DNA of 64,000 bases from Nocardioides alkalitolerans DSM 16699 (GCF_000426525.1 NZ_AUFN01000010.1:310001-374000), one strand, 5' to 3'. Counted from the first letter of the stretch, positions 17,375-29,347 are shown. Numbers and translations: made by a program. Notes: generated by a model not told the origin, from the letters alone.

Positions 17375-18355
17375 ATGGGCGCCGTGACCGAAGCCTTCAC
17401 GCTCTCCCCCGTGCCGTACGGCGCGACGGCCCGCCGTCTCACCTGGCCCCACCTGCCGCGCGCCGTGCGGGCCCGGGTCGAGCAGCGCTGCGGCAGCCCG
17501 GTGGTCGACGCGGCCTCCCAGGGGGCGGGCTTCACCCCCGGCTTCGCGTCGGTGCTCACCTGCGCCGACGGGTCGCGCCACTTCGTCAAGGCGGCGGCGG
17601 TGAAGGCGCAGCGGGCGTTCGCCGAGGCCTACCGCGTGGAGGCGCGCAACCTGGCCGCCCTGCCACCGGGCGTGCCGGCTGCCGCGCTGCGCTGGACCGA
17701 CGAGGTCGACGACTGGGTCGTGCTCGGCATCGAGCACGTCGAGGGCCGCACCGCGGAGCGCCCCTGGACGCCCGACGACCTCGAGGCGGTGCTCGACGCC
17801 GTCGAGGTCGCGACCGGGCTGCTCACGCCGGCACCGGCCGCGATGCGACTGGCGACGTTCGAGCGGGAGTTCGCCGACTGGCCCGCGGAGTGGGCCCGGG
17901 TTCCGGGGCTCGCCCACCTCGCCGACCTCGACCACGTGCTCCCCCACGTCGAGGAGGCGGCCGCCCTCGCTGCCCGCTTCGCCGAGGTGTGCGGCGGCAC
18001 CAGCCTCGTGCACACCGACCTCCGCGACGACAACGTGCTCGTGCTCGCCGACGGCACCGCCCGGATCGTCGACTGGAACTGGCCCGTCGCGGGTGCACCG
18101 TGGATCGACACGGTCCTCCTGCTCATCGGCCCGTACGGCGACGGCATCGACGCCGACGCCGTGCTGGCGCGCCGCGCGCTGACCCGCGACGTACCCGCCG
18201 AGGCGGTCGACATCGTGCTGGCGCTCGTGGCCGGCTACTTCCTCACGATCCGGCACGCGCCGGTGCCGCCGACGTCGCCCTGGCTGCGGCAGCACCAGGC
18301 CTGGTTCGCGGAGGCCACGTGGTCGTGGCTGGCCGCGCGCCGCGGGTGGTCGTGA
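17375..18355 (+). CDS. Aminoglycoside phosphotransferase-family kinase
   Basis: The 326-residue product (or 323 from GTG 17384) has '[25 protein letters not shown]' (nucleotide-binding Lys) and the catalytic '[28 protein letters not shown]' with HxDxxxxN and the metal-binding Asp. 'IVDWNWP' is typical of the actinobacterial APH-like proteins of unknown substrate rather than true resistance enzymes. It is divergent from lepA, with 135 bp between the starts. Confidence 0.83.
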   Translation: MGAVTEAFTLSPVPYGATARRLTWPHLPRAVRARVEQRCGSPVVDAASQGAGFTPGFASVLTCADGSRHFVKAAAVKAQRAFAEAYRVEARNLAALPPGVPAAALRWTDEVDDWVVLGIEHVEGRTAERPWTPDDLEAVLDAVEVATGLLTPAPAAMRLATFEREFADWPAEWARVPGLAHLADLDHVLPHVEEAAALAARFAEVCGGTSLVHTDLRDDNVLVLADGTARIVDWNWPVAGAPWIDTVLLLIGPYGDGIDADAVLARRALTRDVPAEAVDIVLALVAGYFLTIRHAPVPPTSPWLRQHQAWFAEATWSWLAARRGWS

Positions 18356-18498
18356 CCCGTCCACCTGATTTGGGCGGCTCCGCGCCCGACTGGTAGCGTC
18401 ACTCCTCGCGTGTCTGGCTGCTGCCTGCCCGTACGGCGGCGCCGCACCACCTCAACGAGTACGACGGAACACCCACGAGCATCGAAGGCAGATACCCC

Positions 18499-18759
18499 AT
18501 GGCGAACATCAAGTCCCAGATCAAGCGCAACCGCCAGAACGAGGCGGCCCACGAGCGCAACAAGTCCGTGAAGACGGGCCTCAAGAACGCCATCCGCAAG
18601 TTCCGCGAGGCCGCGGAGTCCGGCGACAAGGACCAGGCCGTCGTGCTCGGCCGCGAGGCCTCGAAGAAGCTCGACAAGGCCGCCTCCAAGGGCGTCATCC
18701 ACCCGAACCAGGCCGCGAACCGCAAGTCCTCCATCGCGAAGCGCGCCGCTGCTCTCTGA
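18499..18759 (+). CDS. rpsT: 30S ribosomal protein S20
   Basis: The 86-residue product is a complete S20: '[15 protein letters not shown]' at the N-terminus, a highly basic helical body and '[22 protein letters not shown]' at the end. It binds 16S rRNA early in 30S assembly. It is a single-gene unit with a hairpin terminator about 54 bp after the stop. The holA-rpsT-lepA order is conserved in actinobacteria. Confidence 0.98.
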   Translation: MANIKSQIKRNRQNEAAHERNKSVKTGLKNAIRKFREAAESGDKDQAVVLGREASKKLDKAASKGVIHPNQAANRKSSIAKRAAAL

Positions 18760-18812
18760 TCCACCCGGCTCGCACGCGAGCTCGTCGCACGCGAGCTGCG
18801 ACCGTCGTACTC

Positions 18813-18844
18813 AGGGCGTCGACTCCTCCGGGAGTCGGCGCCCT
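18813..18844 (+). terminator. Hairpin terminator after rpsT
   Basis: A 14-bp stem (18813-18826 with 18831-18844, one G-T pair) closes a TCCG tetraloop. It is followed by a weak T-containing tail. It lies 54 bp after the rpsT stop codon. Confidence 0.75.
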
Positions 18845-18926
18845 TCGACGTTCCCGGGGGTGGTGGTACGGCGTGCGTGGGCCGCGTGGGGGTACGGGCC
18901 CGGGAGCCCGGACGTCATCCGAGGCG

Positions 18927-19125
18927 GGGCCCCGGCGCCACGATCCGGATGACGTCCCGGTCGGCGGCGGTCGGCGGCTCGAGGGCTCGATCGGGGGCTG
19001 GCGTAGTCCGTGACGATCTGCCGGGCGACACGCCGTGGGGCGGCAGCAGATCGTCACGGACTACCTCTTCCAGCGGGCCCCGGCGCCACGATCCGGATGA
19101 CGTCCCGATCGGTGGCGGTCGGCGG
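18927..19125. repeat. Duplicated ~51-bp block with a long inverted repeat between the copies
   Basis: Two nearly identical copies begin at 18927 and 19075 (both start GGGCCCCGGCGCCACGATCC and differ at about two of the first 51 positions). Between them an inverted repeat has 19-bp perfect arms, 19003-19021 and 19046-19064, around a 24-nt loop. The first copy is also preceded by an inverted partner of its own GGATGACGTCC motif at about 18910. No gene is seen in 18845-19298. Confidence 0.8.
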
Positions 19126-19270
19126 CGGTCGGCGGCGGTCGGCGGCGGTCGGCGGCGGTCGGCGGCGGTCGGCGGCGGTCGGCGGCGATCGGCGGCGGTC
19201 GGCGGCGGTCGGCGGCGGTCGGCGGCGGTCGGCGGCGATCGGCGGCGATCGGCGGCGATCGGCGGCGATC
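19111..19270. repeat. Sixteen-unit 10-bp tandem repeat
   Basis: The block is an uninterrupted run of 10-bp units: ten GGCGGCGGTC, five GGCGGCGATC and one GGTGGCGGTC. It grows out of the second copy of the duplicated block and ends 29 bp before the holA stop codon. The period is close to one DNA helical turn. There are no spacers, so it is not CRISPR. Slippage expansion is the likely origin. Confidence 0.95.
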
Positions 19271-19298
19271 GGCCCAGGCGGCGAGGGGCGGAGACCGG

Positions 19299-20306
19299 TC
19301 AGCGGGTGCGGAGCTCGGTGACGGTCAGAACGAGGCGCTCGAGGGTGTACGCCGGGTCGCTGCCGGCGCCCTTGATGTCGGCGTCGGCGGTGGCGACGGC
19401 CCGGATCGCGCCGGCGAGGCCGGTCGAGTCCCAGCCGCGGACCTGGTCGCGGAGCGTGCGGATCTTCCACGGCGGGACGCCCACCTCGCGGGCGAGGTCG
19501 GCCTCGCGCATGCCGCGGGGGGCGCCGCTGAAGCGGGCCAGTCCGCGGGCGCCGGCGGCGAAGGCCGAGGTGACGAGCACCGGTGCGGTGCCGGTGTCCA
19601 TCGCCCAGCGCAGCTCCTCCAGGGCCTTGGCCCGGCGACCGGCGAACGCGTGGTCGGCCACGGCGAACGAGGTGGCCTCGGCCCGACCGCCGAAGTAGCG
19701 GCCCACCTTCTCGACGCTGATGCGCTCGCCCGCGAAGTCGCTGGCGAGCTGGCGAGCGGCGGCCGAGAGCGACCGGAGGTCGCCGCCCACGGCCTGGACG
19801 AGGGCCTCGGCGGCCTCCTCGTCGATGCCCGCCCCGGCGGCGCGCGCCTCGCCGGCCACGAAGCGCGGCAACTCGCTCGCGCGCAGCTCGGTGGACTTCA
19901 CCTCGGTGACCGTGGCGATCTTGCGCAGCTTGTTCAGCGTGCCGCTGCCCTTGGGTCCGCCGCCGTGCACGAGCACGATCGCGACGTCGTCGGCCGGGTC
20001 GGCGGCGTAGGTCAGCAGGCCCGCGGCGGACTCCTCCGGCAGGTTCTCCAGGGCCCGCACGACGACGCAGCGCGTGGTCGAGAACAGCGACGGCGCCGCG
20101 AGCTCGCCCAGGACCGCCATTGTCAGCTCGGAGGCCGTCGCCTCGGAGATCTCCGCCTCGGCGTCGTGCTCGCGGACGGCGGCCCGGACGGCCACCACCG
20201 TGCGTTCGTTGAGGAACTCCTCCTTGCCCGTCACCAGCGTGATGCGGCCGAGGACGTCGGCCGGGGACGGGCCGCGGGAGGCGGAGGAACGCGAGCTGGC
20301 AGCCAT
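19299..20306 (-). CDS. holA: DNA polymerase III subunit delta
   Basis: ATG 20306 gives 335 residues, the usual HolA length. The N-terminal domain ('RITLVTGKEEFLNERTVVAVRAAV', 'PSLFSTTRCVVVRALENLP') and the C-terminal region ('VSVEKVGRYFGG'-like 'ISVEKVGRYFGGRAEATSFAVADHAFAGR', 'WKIRTLRDQVRGW') are characteristic. It is the delta subunit of the clamp loader, which opens the beta sliding clamp. It is last in the leuS-degV-comEA-comEC-holA series and converges on rpsT across the repeat-rich gap. Confidence 0.93.
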   Translation of the reverse strand: MAASSRSSASRGPSPADVLGRITLVTGKEEFLNERTVVAVRAAVREHDAEAEISEATASELTMAVLGELAAPSLFSTTRCVVVRALENLPEESAAGLLTYAADPADDVAIVLVHGGGPKGSGTLNKLRKIATVTEVKSTELRASELPRFVAGEARAAGAGIDEEAAEALVQAVGGDLRSLSAAARQLASDFAGERISVEKVGRYFGGRAEATSFAVADHAFAGRRAKALEELRWAMDTGTAPVLVTSAFAAGARGLARFSGAPRGMREADLAREVGVPPWKIRTLRDQVRGWDSTGLAGAIRAVATADADIKGAGSDPAYTLERLVLTVTELRTR

Positions 20307-20382
20307 GGTGGCGACAGCCTGCCACAGGGCACCGACACCGATCGTGCCCACCTCGGGCGTCGGGTCGAGGACCCGGGACGGG

Positions 20383-22836
20383 TCAGTCGCGCCGTACGGC
20401 GGTGCCCACCCGACCGTCGCGCTCCGTGACCGCGACGTCGCCCGAGAGGTCCGTGCGCAGCACCCGCACCCCGGTCCGCTCGAGGGGGACCACCGTGTCC
20501 GGCGCCGGGTGGCCGTACGTGTTGTCGGCGCCCACCGACACCAGCGCCACCTCGGCGGTGACGCCGAGCAGGAGGTCGAGGTCCTGGTGCCGGCTGCCGT
20601 GGTGGGGCACCTTGAGCACGTCGACGTCGAGGGTGCGCCCGGCCGCCGCGAGCTCGCGGACGAGACCGCGCTGGGCGGGTGGCTCGACGTCGCCGGTGAG
20701 CAGCACCGAGACGTCCCGCACCTGGGCCAGCACGACGAGGCTCGCGTCGTTCGGACCGCTCCCCTCCCCGTCGCGACCACCCTCGCCCGAGGAGCCGGAG
20801 GTCCCGGCGTACGCGCCCGGCAGCGGCCACAGCACCTCGAGCACGACGTCGCCCACCTGGCGCCTGCTCCCGTACGCCGGCACCGTCGCCGTGGCGCCGG
20901 CAGCCGCGGCGGCCCGGGCGACGTCCTCGGCCGCCGACGCGGGCTCGGCCAGGGGACTGACGTCGATCGCGTCGACGGTGCGGCCGTCGAGGACACCGTC
21001 GAGACCGCCCACGTGGTCGTCGTGGAAGTGGGTGAGGACCACGAGCGGCACCTGGGTGACCCCGAGGTCGTCGAGGCAGCGGTCGACCGGCTCCGGGTCG
21101 ACGCCCACGTCGACCACCACGGCCGACCCCGGACCGGCCCGGAGCACCAGGGCGTCCCCCTGCCCGACGTCGCACGCGACGACCGCCCAGTCGGCGGGCG
21201 GCCACCCCGGCGTGGGCGGGCGCACCACGACCGCCAGCCCGGCGACGAGGCAGAGCACCACGACCGCGGCCCGGCTCCGCAGCACGCGTGGTGCCAGCGG
21301 CACCGCGGCGAGGCACACCAGAGCGAGCACCGCGACCGCCAGCGCGGACGTGCCCCACCCCACCGAGGCGACCGGGAGGGCCGCACCCCAGCGGGCCACC
21401 GCGATGATCCACGCGACGCACCAGGAGGCGAGGGTGCCGGGCACGCGGCTGAGGTCGGTCCACACCACGCCCACCAGTCCCCCGGCCAGCCCGAGGACCG
21501 TGGCCGGACCCACCACGGGCGCCACCGCCATGTTGGCGACGACGGCGACGATGCTGACCTCCCCCGACAAGCCCGCCACCAGCGGCGTGCAGGCCAGCTG
21601 GGCGGCCGCCGGCACGGCGATCGCCTCGGCCAGCCACCGCGGCATCCAGGTGGCGAGGGCGTCGCGCCATCCCGGCGCGAGGAAGAGGATGCCCGCGGTC
21701 GCGAGCACCGAGAGCGCGAACCCCGCGGTGAGCGCCAGCCACGGCTGCAGGAGCAGCAGCACCACCACGGCGGCCCCCAGGCCCCGGGTGCCCCGCTCAC
21801 GGCCGTTGCGCCCCATCCCGATCAACCCGATCGTGCCCATCGCGGCCGCGCGCACGACGCTCGGCTCGGTGCGCGCCAGCAGCACGAACCCCACGATCCC
21901 CAGCGCCGCCACCACGTGGAGGCCACGGCCGCGCACGCCCACCCAGCGCGCGATCACCAGCAGGAAGCCGACGATGAGCGTGAGGTTCGTGCCCGACACG
22001 GCGAGCAGGTGGGTGAGCCCGGTCGTGGCGAAGTCGGCGGCGAGGTCGGGGTCGAGGCCGGCGTCGTCGCCGACCACGAGCGACGGCACGAGCACCGCCT
22101 GGTCCTCGGGGCGGTGGTCGACGCTGGCCCGTAGCGCCGCCCGCACGGTCGCCGCTGCGGTCCACCAGCCGTCCGGCTCCTCCAGCACCTCCGGGGCGCC
22201 CCGCACCCGGAGCATCCCCGCCAGGTCTCCCCCGTCGGCGGGCGCGAGCCGCCCCGCCACCGCCAGCCGGCTCCCGAGCTCGACGGACGCCCACCCGGGC
22301 TCGGCGACGACCAGCACGGGGCTGGCCACGTCGTACGTGCGCCCGCGGCCCGTCACCTGCTCGAGCCGCCCGCGCAGGACGACGTAGTCGCCGAACTGCC
22401 CCTGCCGCAGCCTGGGGTCGGCCGTGACCACCAGCTCGCCCCGCACCCCCGCCTGCTCGGCCGCCAGGTCGCTCACCGGGCCCGTGCCGACGCCGGTCCG
22501 GTGCAGGGAGGCGACCGTCGCCGTCGCGACGGCGAGCAGCAGCACGGCGGCCGTCGTACGGCGCACGACGTGGCGGCGGTCGCCGGCCTCCGACGTACGT
22601 CGCGACCCGCGGTGGGCGTGCACCCGCAGGCCGACGCCGACCGCCGCCCCGACCGCACCACCGACCGCCACGAGCACCAGGGGCGCGAGCGTCAGACCGG
22701 CCAGCGCACCGAGCCACGCGGCGGCCGCGAGCAGCGGCACCCGGAGGTCCGGCACCCGCGCCGGGGCGTCGACCTCCCCCACGGGCCCCGTCGGCCCCAC
22801 GGGGGCGCCCACCCGCCGGTCCAGCCTGGAGGCCAC
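20383..22836 (-). CDS. comEC: ComEC/Rec2 family competence channel protein
   Basis: The 817-residue protein has two N-terminal hydrophobic segments, an OB-like extracellular region, the ComEC membrane domain ('LTHLLAVSGTNLTLIVGFLLV', 'RAAAMGTIGLIG') and a C-terminal MBL domain with 'VLTHFHDDHVGGLDGV' and 'LKVPHHGSRHQDLDLL'. It is full length. ComEC forms the inner-membrane channel for single-stranded DNA uptake; the C-terminal domain may process the non-entering strand. It starts 2 bp after comEA. Many actinobacteria carry it without proven competence. Confidence 0.93.
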   Translation of the reverse strand: MASRLDRRVGAPVGPTGPVGEVDAPARVPDLRVPLLAAAAWLGALAGLTLAPLVLVAVGGAVGAAVGVGLRVHAHRGSRRTSEAGDRRHVVRRTTAAVLLLAVATATVASLHRTGVGTGPVSDLAAEQAGVRGELVVTADPRLRQGQFGDYVVLRGRLEQVTGRGRTYDVASPVLVVAEPGWASVELGSRLAVAGRLAPADGGDLAGMLRVRGAPEVLEEPDGWWTAAATVRAALRASVDHRPEDQAVLVPSLVVGDDAGLDPDLAADFATTGLTHLLAVSGTNLTLIVGFLLVIARWVGVRGRGLHVVAALGIVGFVLLARTEPSVVRAAAMGTIGLIGMGRNGRERGTRGLGAAVVVLLLLQPWLALTAGFALSVLATAGILFLAPGWRDALATWMPRWLAEAIAVPAAAQLACTPLVAGLSGEVSIVAVVANMAVAPVVGPATVLGLAGGLVGVVWTDLSRVPGTLASWCVAWIIAVARWGAALPVASVGWGTSALAVAVLALVCLAAVPLAPRVLRSRAAVVVLCLVAGLAVVVRPPTPGWPPADWAVVACDVGQGDALVLRAGPGSAVVVDVGVDPEPVDRCLDDLGVTQVPLVVLTHFHDDHVGGLDGVLDGRTVDAIDVSPLAEPASAAEDVARAAAAAGATATVPAYGSRRQVGDVVLEVLWPLPGAYAGTSGSSGEGGRDGEGSGPNDASLVVLAQVRDVSVLLTGDVEPPAQRGLVRELAAAGRTLDVDVLKVPHHGSRHQDLDLLLGVTAEVALVSVGADNTYGHPAPDTVVPLERTGVRVLRTDLSGDVAVTERDGRVGTAVRRD

Positions 22837-22838
22837 CG

Positions 22839-23858
22839 TCAGACCGTCACGAGCGGTGCGAGTTTCGCCAACGTGGCGTCACCGATGCCCGAGACCTCGA
22901 CCAGCTCGTCGACCGAGCTGAACCCGCCGTTCTCCGTGCGCCACGCGATGATCGCCTCGGCCGTCACGGGCCCGACCCCCGGCAGCGTGTCGAGGGCCGC
23001 GAGGTCGGCCGTGTTGAGGTTGACCAGCCCGCCGGGAGCACCACCGCCCTCGACGCCCGAGCCTCCCGTGCCTCCCCCACCGCTCCCGGCCGGCGGCGCG
23101 GGCGCCCCCTCGGCGGGGTCGACGCCCACGAGCACCTGCTCGCCGTCGACGAGCGGCCGCGCGAGGTTGACGGTGGTGAGGTCGACGCCCGACCGGGGTC
23201 CGCCGGCCGCCTCGATCGCCTCCGCCACCCGGGCGCCGACGGGCAGCACGACGATGCCGGGCCGGGTCACGAGGCCGGCGACGTGCACGACCACCTGGCC
23301 GGTGTCCGCCTCCTCGCCCTCCCCCGCCCCGTCCACCGGTGGCGCCGCGGCCGGTCCGTCGGACGTCGCCGCACCGGAGGCCTCCGATGGCGTCGACGGG
23401 TTCGCCATGGGCGTGCCCGCGACGGCCGTGCTCGTGGTGACCGGCTGCTCCTGCGGCCGTGACGACAGCACCCACCAGCAGGTCACCGCCAGGGCCACCG
23501 CCACCAGCAGGGCGAGCGCGGCGAGCTGGGGCGGGCCGATCGCCACCCGACCGCGCAGCGAGGGAGGCACCAGCCCCGCGGCGGCGGACGTCCTACGCGC
23601 GGCAGCGCCACCCTGGAGGGCCTCGCCCCGTGCGCCGGCGGCGTGGCGCCCCGGACGTGGGAGGGGCGGTGGGAGGTCGTCGTCGGGATCGTCGTCAGGG
23701 TCGTCGTCGGAACCCCCGAGGTCCTCGAGCAGCCCCGGCGCCCCGCCCATCCGCTCCCAGCGGTCAGCGCGGATGCGGGTGCCGTCGTCGACGGAGCGCA
23801 ACGGCTGCAGGCGGGCCTGCAGGAGCTCGGGGTCCGCGGCGGGTCGACGTACTCGCAT
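22839..23858 (-). CDS. comEA: ComEA-like DNA-binding protein (SLBB + helix-hairpin-helix)
   Basis: The 339-residue protein has an Asp-rich and basic cytoplasmic N-terminus, one membrane helix ('PPQLAALALLVAVALAVTCWWVL'), an SLBB domain ('VVVHVAGLVTRPGIVVLPVGARVAEAIEAAGG'), a Gly-rich linker and a C-terminal double helix-hairpin-helix ('LVNLNTADLAALDTLPGVGPVTAEAIIAWR', 'LVEVSGIGDATLAKL'). The arrangement is a membrane-anchored receptor for double-stranded DNA. It is coupled to comEC. Confidence 0.93.
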   Translation of the reverse strand: MRVRRPAADPELLQARLQPLRSVDDGTRIRADRWERMGGAPGLLEDLGGSDDDPDDDPDDDLPPPLPRPGRHAAGARGEALQGGAAARRTSAAAGLVPPSLRGRVAIGPPQLAALALLVAVALAVTCWWVLSSRPQEQPVTTSTAVAGTPMANPSTPSEASGAATSDGPAAAPPVDGAGEGEEADTGQVVVHVAGLVTRPGIVVLPVGARVAEAIEAAGGPRSGVDLTTVNLARPLVDGEQVLVGVDPAEGAPAPPAGSGGGGTGGSGVEGGGAPGGLVNLNTADLAALDTLPGVGPVTAEAIIAWRTENGGFSSVDELVEVSGIGDATLAKLAPLVTV

Positions 23859-23942
23859 GCGGTCGAAACTAGGAGCGCGACGGCCCCCGCGGGCTCGCCC
23901 GACGTCGCGCTGTGGACAGCGCCGACGAACGGTCGGCTGTGG

Positions 23943-24827
23943 TCAGAAACCGGTGCGGGGGGCGATGCACACGGCGACGGTGCCGGGCCCGACGTGGGCG
24001 CCCAGCACCGCGGCGAGCTCGCCGCACCGCACCTCGCGGCCCTCGAGGCCGGCCGCCAGCTCGTCGGTCAGGTGCTCGGTGAGCCGACCGGCGGCGTCGG
24101 GGTTCTCGAGGTGGGCCACCCCGACGTCGACCGGTCCGTCGCCCGCGGCCTCGATCGCCAGCGCGGCGAGGCGGGCGAGCGCCTTCGAGGCGGTGCGCAC
24201 CTTCTCGAGGCCGGCGACACGGCCGTGGTCGATCGTGAGGATCGGCTTCACCGCCAGCACCCCGCCGAGGACGGCGGCGGCCGTGCCGACCCGTCCGCCG
24301 CGGCGCAGGTACTCCAGGCTGTCGACGTAGAACAGCGACGTCGCCGCGTCGGCGCGCAGCCGCGCGGCACCGGCGGCGTCGTCCAGGGTCGCCCCCGCGC
24401 GCAGCCGCTCGACGGCGGTCGCGACGGCGTACCCCGTCGCCGGGCCCACCTGGCGGGTGTCGACGGTCGCCACGGGCACGTCGACGTCGCGGGCGGCCAG
24501 CAGGGCCGACTCGAAGGTGCCGCTGACCTCGCCGGAGAGGTGCACCGACAGGATCTGCTCCGCGCCCTCGGCGACGAGCCGCTCGTAGACGGCGGCCAGC
24601 ACCGCCGGGCCCGGGCGCGACGTGCTCACCGAGGAGCGGGACCGCAGGGCCTCCGCGATGCGCGCGGGCGAGGCCTCGTCGGCCCCCTCGTCGTACACCT
24701 GGTCGTCGATGACGACCTGCAGCGGCACGACCACCACGCCCAGCTCGTCCGCCTGGGCGGCGGTGAGCTGGGCGGTGGAGTCGGTGACGACGGCCGTGCG
24801 CCGCCGCGTGCCGTCGCTGCTGGCCAC
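23943..24827 (-). CDS. DegV family fatty-acid-binding protein
   Basis: GTG 24827 gives 294 residues. The opening 'TAVVTDSTAQL', 'VVPLQVVIDDQVYDEG', 'SVSTSRPGP' and 'ILSVHLSGEVSGTFESA' are DegV family motifs. Members bind fatty acids and, in Firmicutes, serve the FakB role for fatty-acid kinase; the role in actinobacteria is less clear. It begins 8 bp after the leuS stop and precedes comEA by 84 bp. Confidence 0.92.
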   Translation of the reverse strand: MASSDGTRRRTAVVTDSTAQLTAAQADELGVVVVPLQVVIDDQVYDEGADEASPARIAEALRSRSSVSTSRPGPAVLAAVYERLVAEGAEQILSVHLSGEVSGTFESALLAARDVDVPVATVDTRQVGPATGYAVATAVERLRAGATLDDAAGAARLRADAATSLFYVDSLEYLRRGGRVGTAAAVLGGVLAVKPILTIDHGRVAGLEKVRTASKALARLAALAIEAAGDGPVDVGVAHLENPDAAGRLTEHLTDELAAGLEGREVRCGELAAVLGAHVGPGTVAVCIAPRTGF

Positions 24828-24835
24828 CCGGAGCC

Positions 24836-27379
<2,544 letters not shown>

Positions 27380-27421
27380 TGTTCCTTGCCTGCTCTCGTC
27401 GTCGTACCTGCTCCCGGCATG

Positions 27422-27447
27422 AAAAAACCCCTCGCTCAGGAGGGGTT
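27422..27447 (-). terminator. Rho-independent terminator after the two-component operon
   Basis: Read on the minus strand, an 8-bp stem AACCCCTC/GAGGGGTT closes a 6-nt loop and is followed directly by a run of six T. This is a classical intrinsic terminator, 76 bp after the response regulator stop and 42 bp before leuS. Confidence 0.9.
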
Positions 27448-27523
27448 GCCGCGCTGGTCGGGCGTGATCAGCGCGGCCGGCCGAGAAGGAGGAAGTGCGT
27501 CGCCACGGGGGCGATGCTACCGC

Positions 27524-28213
27524 TCACGGCTCGATGAGGCCCACCCGGATCGCGAAGCGGGTCAGCTCGGTGCGGTCGCGCATGCCCAGCTTCGCCAGGA
27601 TGTTCTCGCGGTGGCGCTCGACGGTGCGCACGCTGATCTCCAGCGTCTCGGCGATCGTGCGCGACGAGTTGCCCTCGGCGATGAGCTTGACGACCTGGTT
27701 CTCGCGCGGCGTGAGCACGGCGTTCGGGAGCTTCTCGCCACGGCGCAGGCGCTCGAGGTAGTCGCGCACGAGCGCGCTCTCGGCGCCGGGGTAGAGGAAC
27801 GACTTGCCGGCGAGCGCCGCGTGGCAGGCGTCGACCAGGTCGCGGTCGGCGACGGACTTCAGCACGTAGCCCGAGGCGCCCACGCGCAGCGACTCGAAGA
27901 AGTACTGCTCGTTGTCGTGCATCGACAGCAGCAGGATCGGCGGGGGCTTCGGCAGGCGCGAGATGGTCTGCGCGGCCTGCAGGCCCGTCATGCCGGGCAT
28001 CGCGACGTCGAGGATCACGAGGTCGGCCTCGTTGGCGGCCAGCCAGTCGAGCGCCTCGAAGCCGTCGCCGGCCTCGCCCACGACGGTGAGGTCGGGCTGG
28101 GTCTCGAGGATCATCCGGACCCCGCGGCGCACGAGCGCGTGGTCGTCGGCCAGCAGGATGCGGGCGGGGGCACCCCCAGGGCGCTCCGGTGCGTCGGTCT
28201 CGGGCGAGTTCAC
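27524..28213 (-). CDS. NarL/FixJ-family response regulator
   Basis: The 229-residue product has a receiver domain ('RILLADDHALVRRGVRMILE', phospho-Asp in 'DLVILDVAMPGMTG', Lys in 'YVLKSVADRDLV') and a LuxR-type HTH ('LTPRENQVVKLIAEGNSSRTIAETLEISVRTVERHRENI'). GTG 28213 overlaps the stop of the upstream histidine kinase (GTGA), so the two form a translationally coupled two-component system. Targets are unknown. Confidence 0.95.
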   Translation of the reverse strand: MNSPETDAPERPGGAPARILLADDHALVRRGVRMILETQPDLTVVGEAGDGFEALDWLAANEADLVILDVAMPGMTGLQAAQTISRLPKPPPILLLSMHDNEQYFFESLRVGASGYVLKSVADRDLVDACHAALAGKSFLYPGAESALVRDYLERLRRGEKLPNAVLTPRENQVVKLIAEGNSSRTIAETLEISVRTVERHRENILAKLGMRDRTELTRFAIRVGLIEP

Positions 28214-29280
28214 TCGGTTTCCTCCTGGTGGAAGGCCGACCCGTCGGGTCGGTGGATGGGTACGACGAGGTGGACGCGCGTCCCGGTCACGCGCCCGCCC
28301 TCGTCCGGGGAGGACGCGGCCGCCGAGTCGGCCCGCCTCTCGATCAGGCAGCTGCCCTCGACGAGGGCGGCCCGCTCCCGCATGCCGCGCAGGCCGGTGC
28401 CGTCGGCGTCCGGCGGGATGCCCACGCCGTCGTCGACGACGGTGAGCTCGACGGCGGAGCCGTCGCCGTACACCTCGACGCTGAGCCCGACCTCGACGGT
28501 CCGGGCGTCGGCGTGGCGGGCCACGTTGGTGAGGGCCTCCTGGGCGACGCGGAACACGACGAGCTCGATCGCCTCGTCGAGGTGCGGGAGACCGGCGACG
28601 ATGTCGCGCTCGACGTGCACGTCACCGCGGCCGAAGAGGTCGTTGGTGAGGGCGGCGATCGCGCTGCGGAGCCCGAGGTCCTCCAGCACGTGGGGACGCA
28701 GCCGGCGCGCGGTGCGGCGCACCTCGTCGAGGCTGACGCGGGTGGCCTCGCGGATGCGGGCGATCTCGTCGCGCAGGTCGTCGCCCTCGGGGCCCGCCTC
28801 GGTGCCGACGACGTCGGCCAGGCGGCTGAGGTCGAGCAGGATCGCCGTGAGGGTCTGGCCGACCCCGTCGTGGAGGCCCTGGGCGATGCGCGCGCTCTCG
28901 GCCTCCTGCGCGGTGAGCGCGACGGCCTTGCGCTCGCGCACCCCCGCCTCGATGCGGTCGATGAGGTCGTTCACCGAGAGGGCGAGCCGCTCGGGGAGGC
29001 CGCTCGGGGGCACGGGGACCCGCTCGAAGGGCTCCGTGCTGCGCGCCCGGTCGATGTCCTGCACCAGGCGGTCGAGCGGGCGCAGGGCGCCGCCGACCAG
29101 CAGCGTGTTCAGGAGGAGGACGAGCGCCAGTCCGATCGCGAGGACGGCGATCTCGGAGAGGAAGATGTCCTGCGAGATGCTCGCGGGCGAGACGACCAGC
29201 GCGAGCGTGCCCGTCGAGAAGACGACCGCGTTGATCAGCACGACGCGAGCCGTCAGGGATACCTCGGGACGCGACGCCAT
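28210..29280 (-). CDS. NarX/HisKA_3-type sensor histidine kinase
   Basis: ATG 29280 gives 356 residues. Two membrane helices near the N-terminus (about residues 8-30 and 38-62) enclose only a short loop, then a HAMP-like linker ('RPLDRLVQDIDRARS'), the HisKA_3 phospho-acceptor box 'ESARIAQGLHDGVGQTLTAILLDLS' and an HATPase domain ('QEALTNVARHADA', 'VVDDGVGIPPDADGTGLRGMRER'). With almost no extracytoplasmic domain it probably senses something in or near the membrane. It is the cognate kinase for the overlapping regulator. Confidence 0.93.
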   Translation of the reverse strand: MASRPEVSLTARVVLINAVVFSTGTLALVVSPASISQDIFLSEIAVLAIGLALVLLLNTLLVGGALRPLDRLVQDIDRARSTEPFERVPVPPSGLPERLALSVNDLIDRIEAGVRERKAVALTAQEAESARIAQGLHDGVGQTLTAILLDLSRLADVVGTEAGPEGDDLRDEIARIREATRVSLDEVRRTARRLRPHVLEDLGLRSAIAALTNDLFGRGDVHVERDIVAGLPHLDEAIELVVFRVAQEALTNVARHADARTVEVGLSVEVYGDGSAVELTVVDDGVGIPPDADGTGLRGMRERAALVEGSCLIERRADSAAASSPDEGGRVTGTRVHLVVPIHRPDGSAFHQEETE

Positions 29281-29292
29281 TGACGTCAGGCT

Positions 29293-29333
29293 ACCGGCCC
29301 GCCCCCTCCCCGGGGGTGAGGGGGCGGGCCGGT
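29293..29333 (-). terminator. Strong G+C-rich hairpin after aldo/keto reductase gene
   Basis: Sixteen uninterrupted base pairs (29293-29308 with 29318-29333) enclose an 8-nt loop. It lies 15 bp past the stop of the aldo/keto reductase and just upstream of the kinase ATG, and so insulates the two units. There is no U run. Confidence 0.8.
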
Positions 29334-29347
29334 CAGCCGCGATCGGC

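Noticed and set aside
19111..19270. CRISPR array
   Set aside because: The units are continuous 10-bp repeats with no unique spacers, and no cas genes are present.
27380..27523. T-box or attenuator controlling leuS
   Set aside because: The region holds one intrinsic terminator that fits the end of the two-component operon; no T-box bulge or antiterminator pairing was seen.
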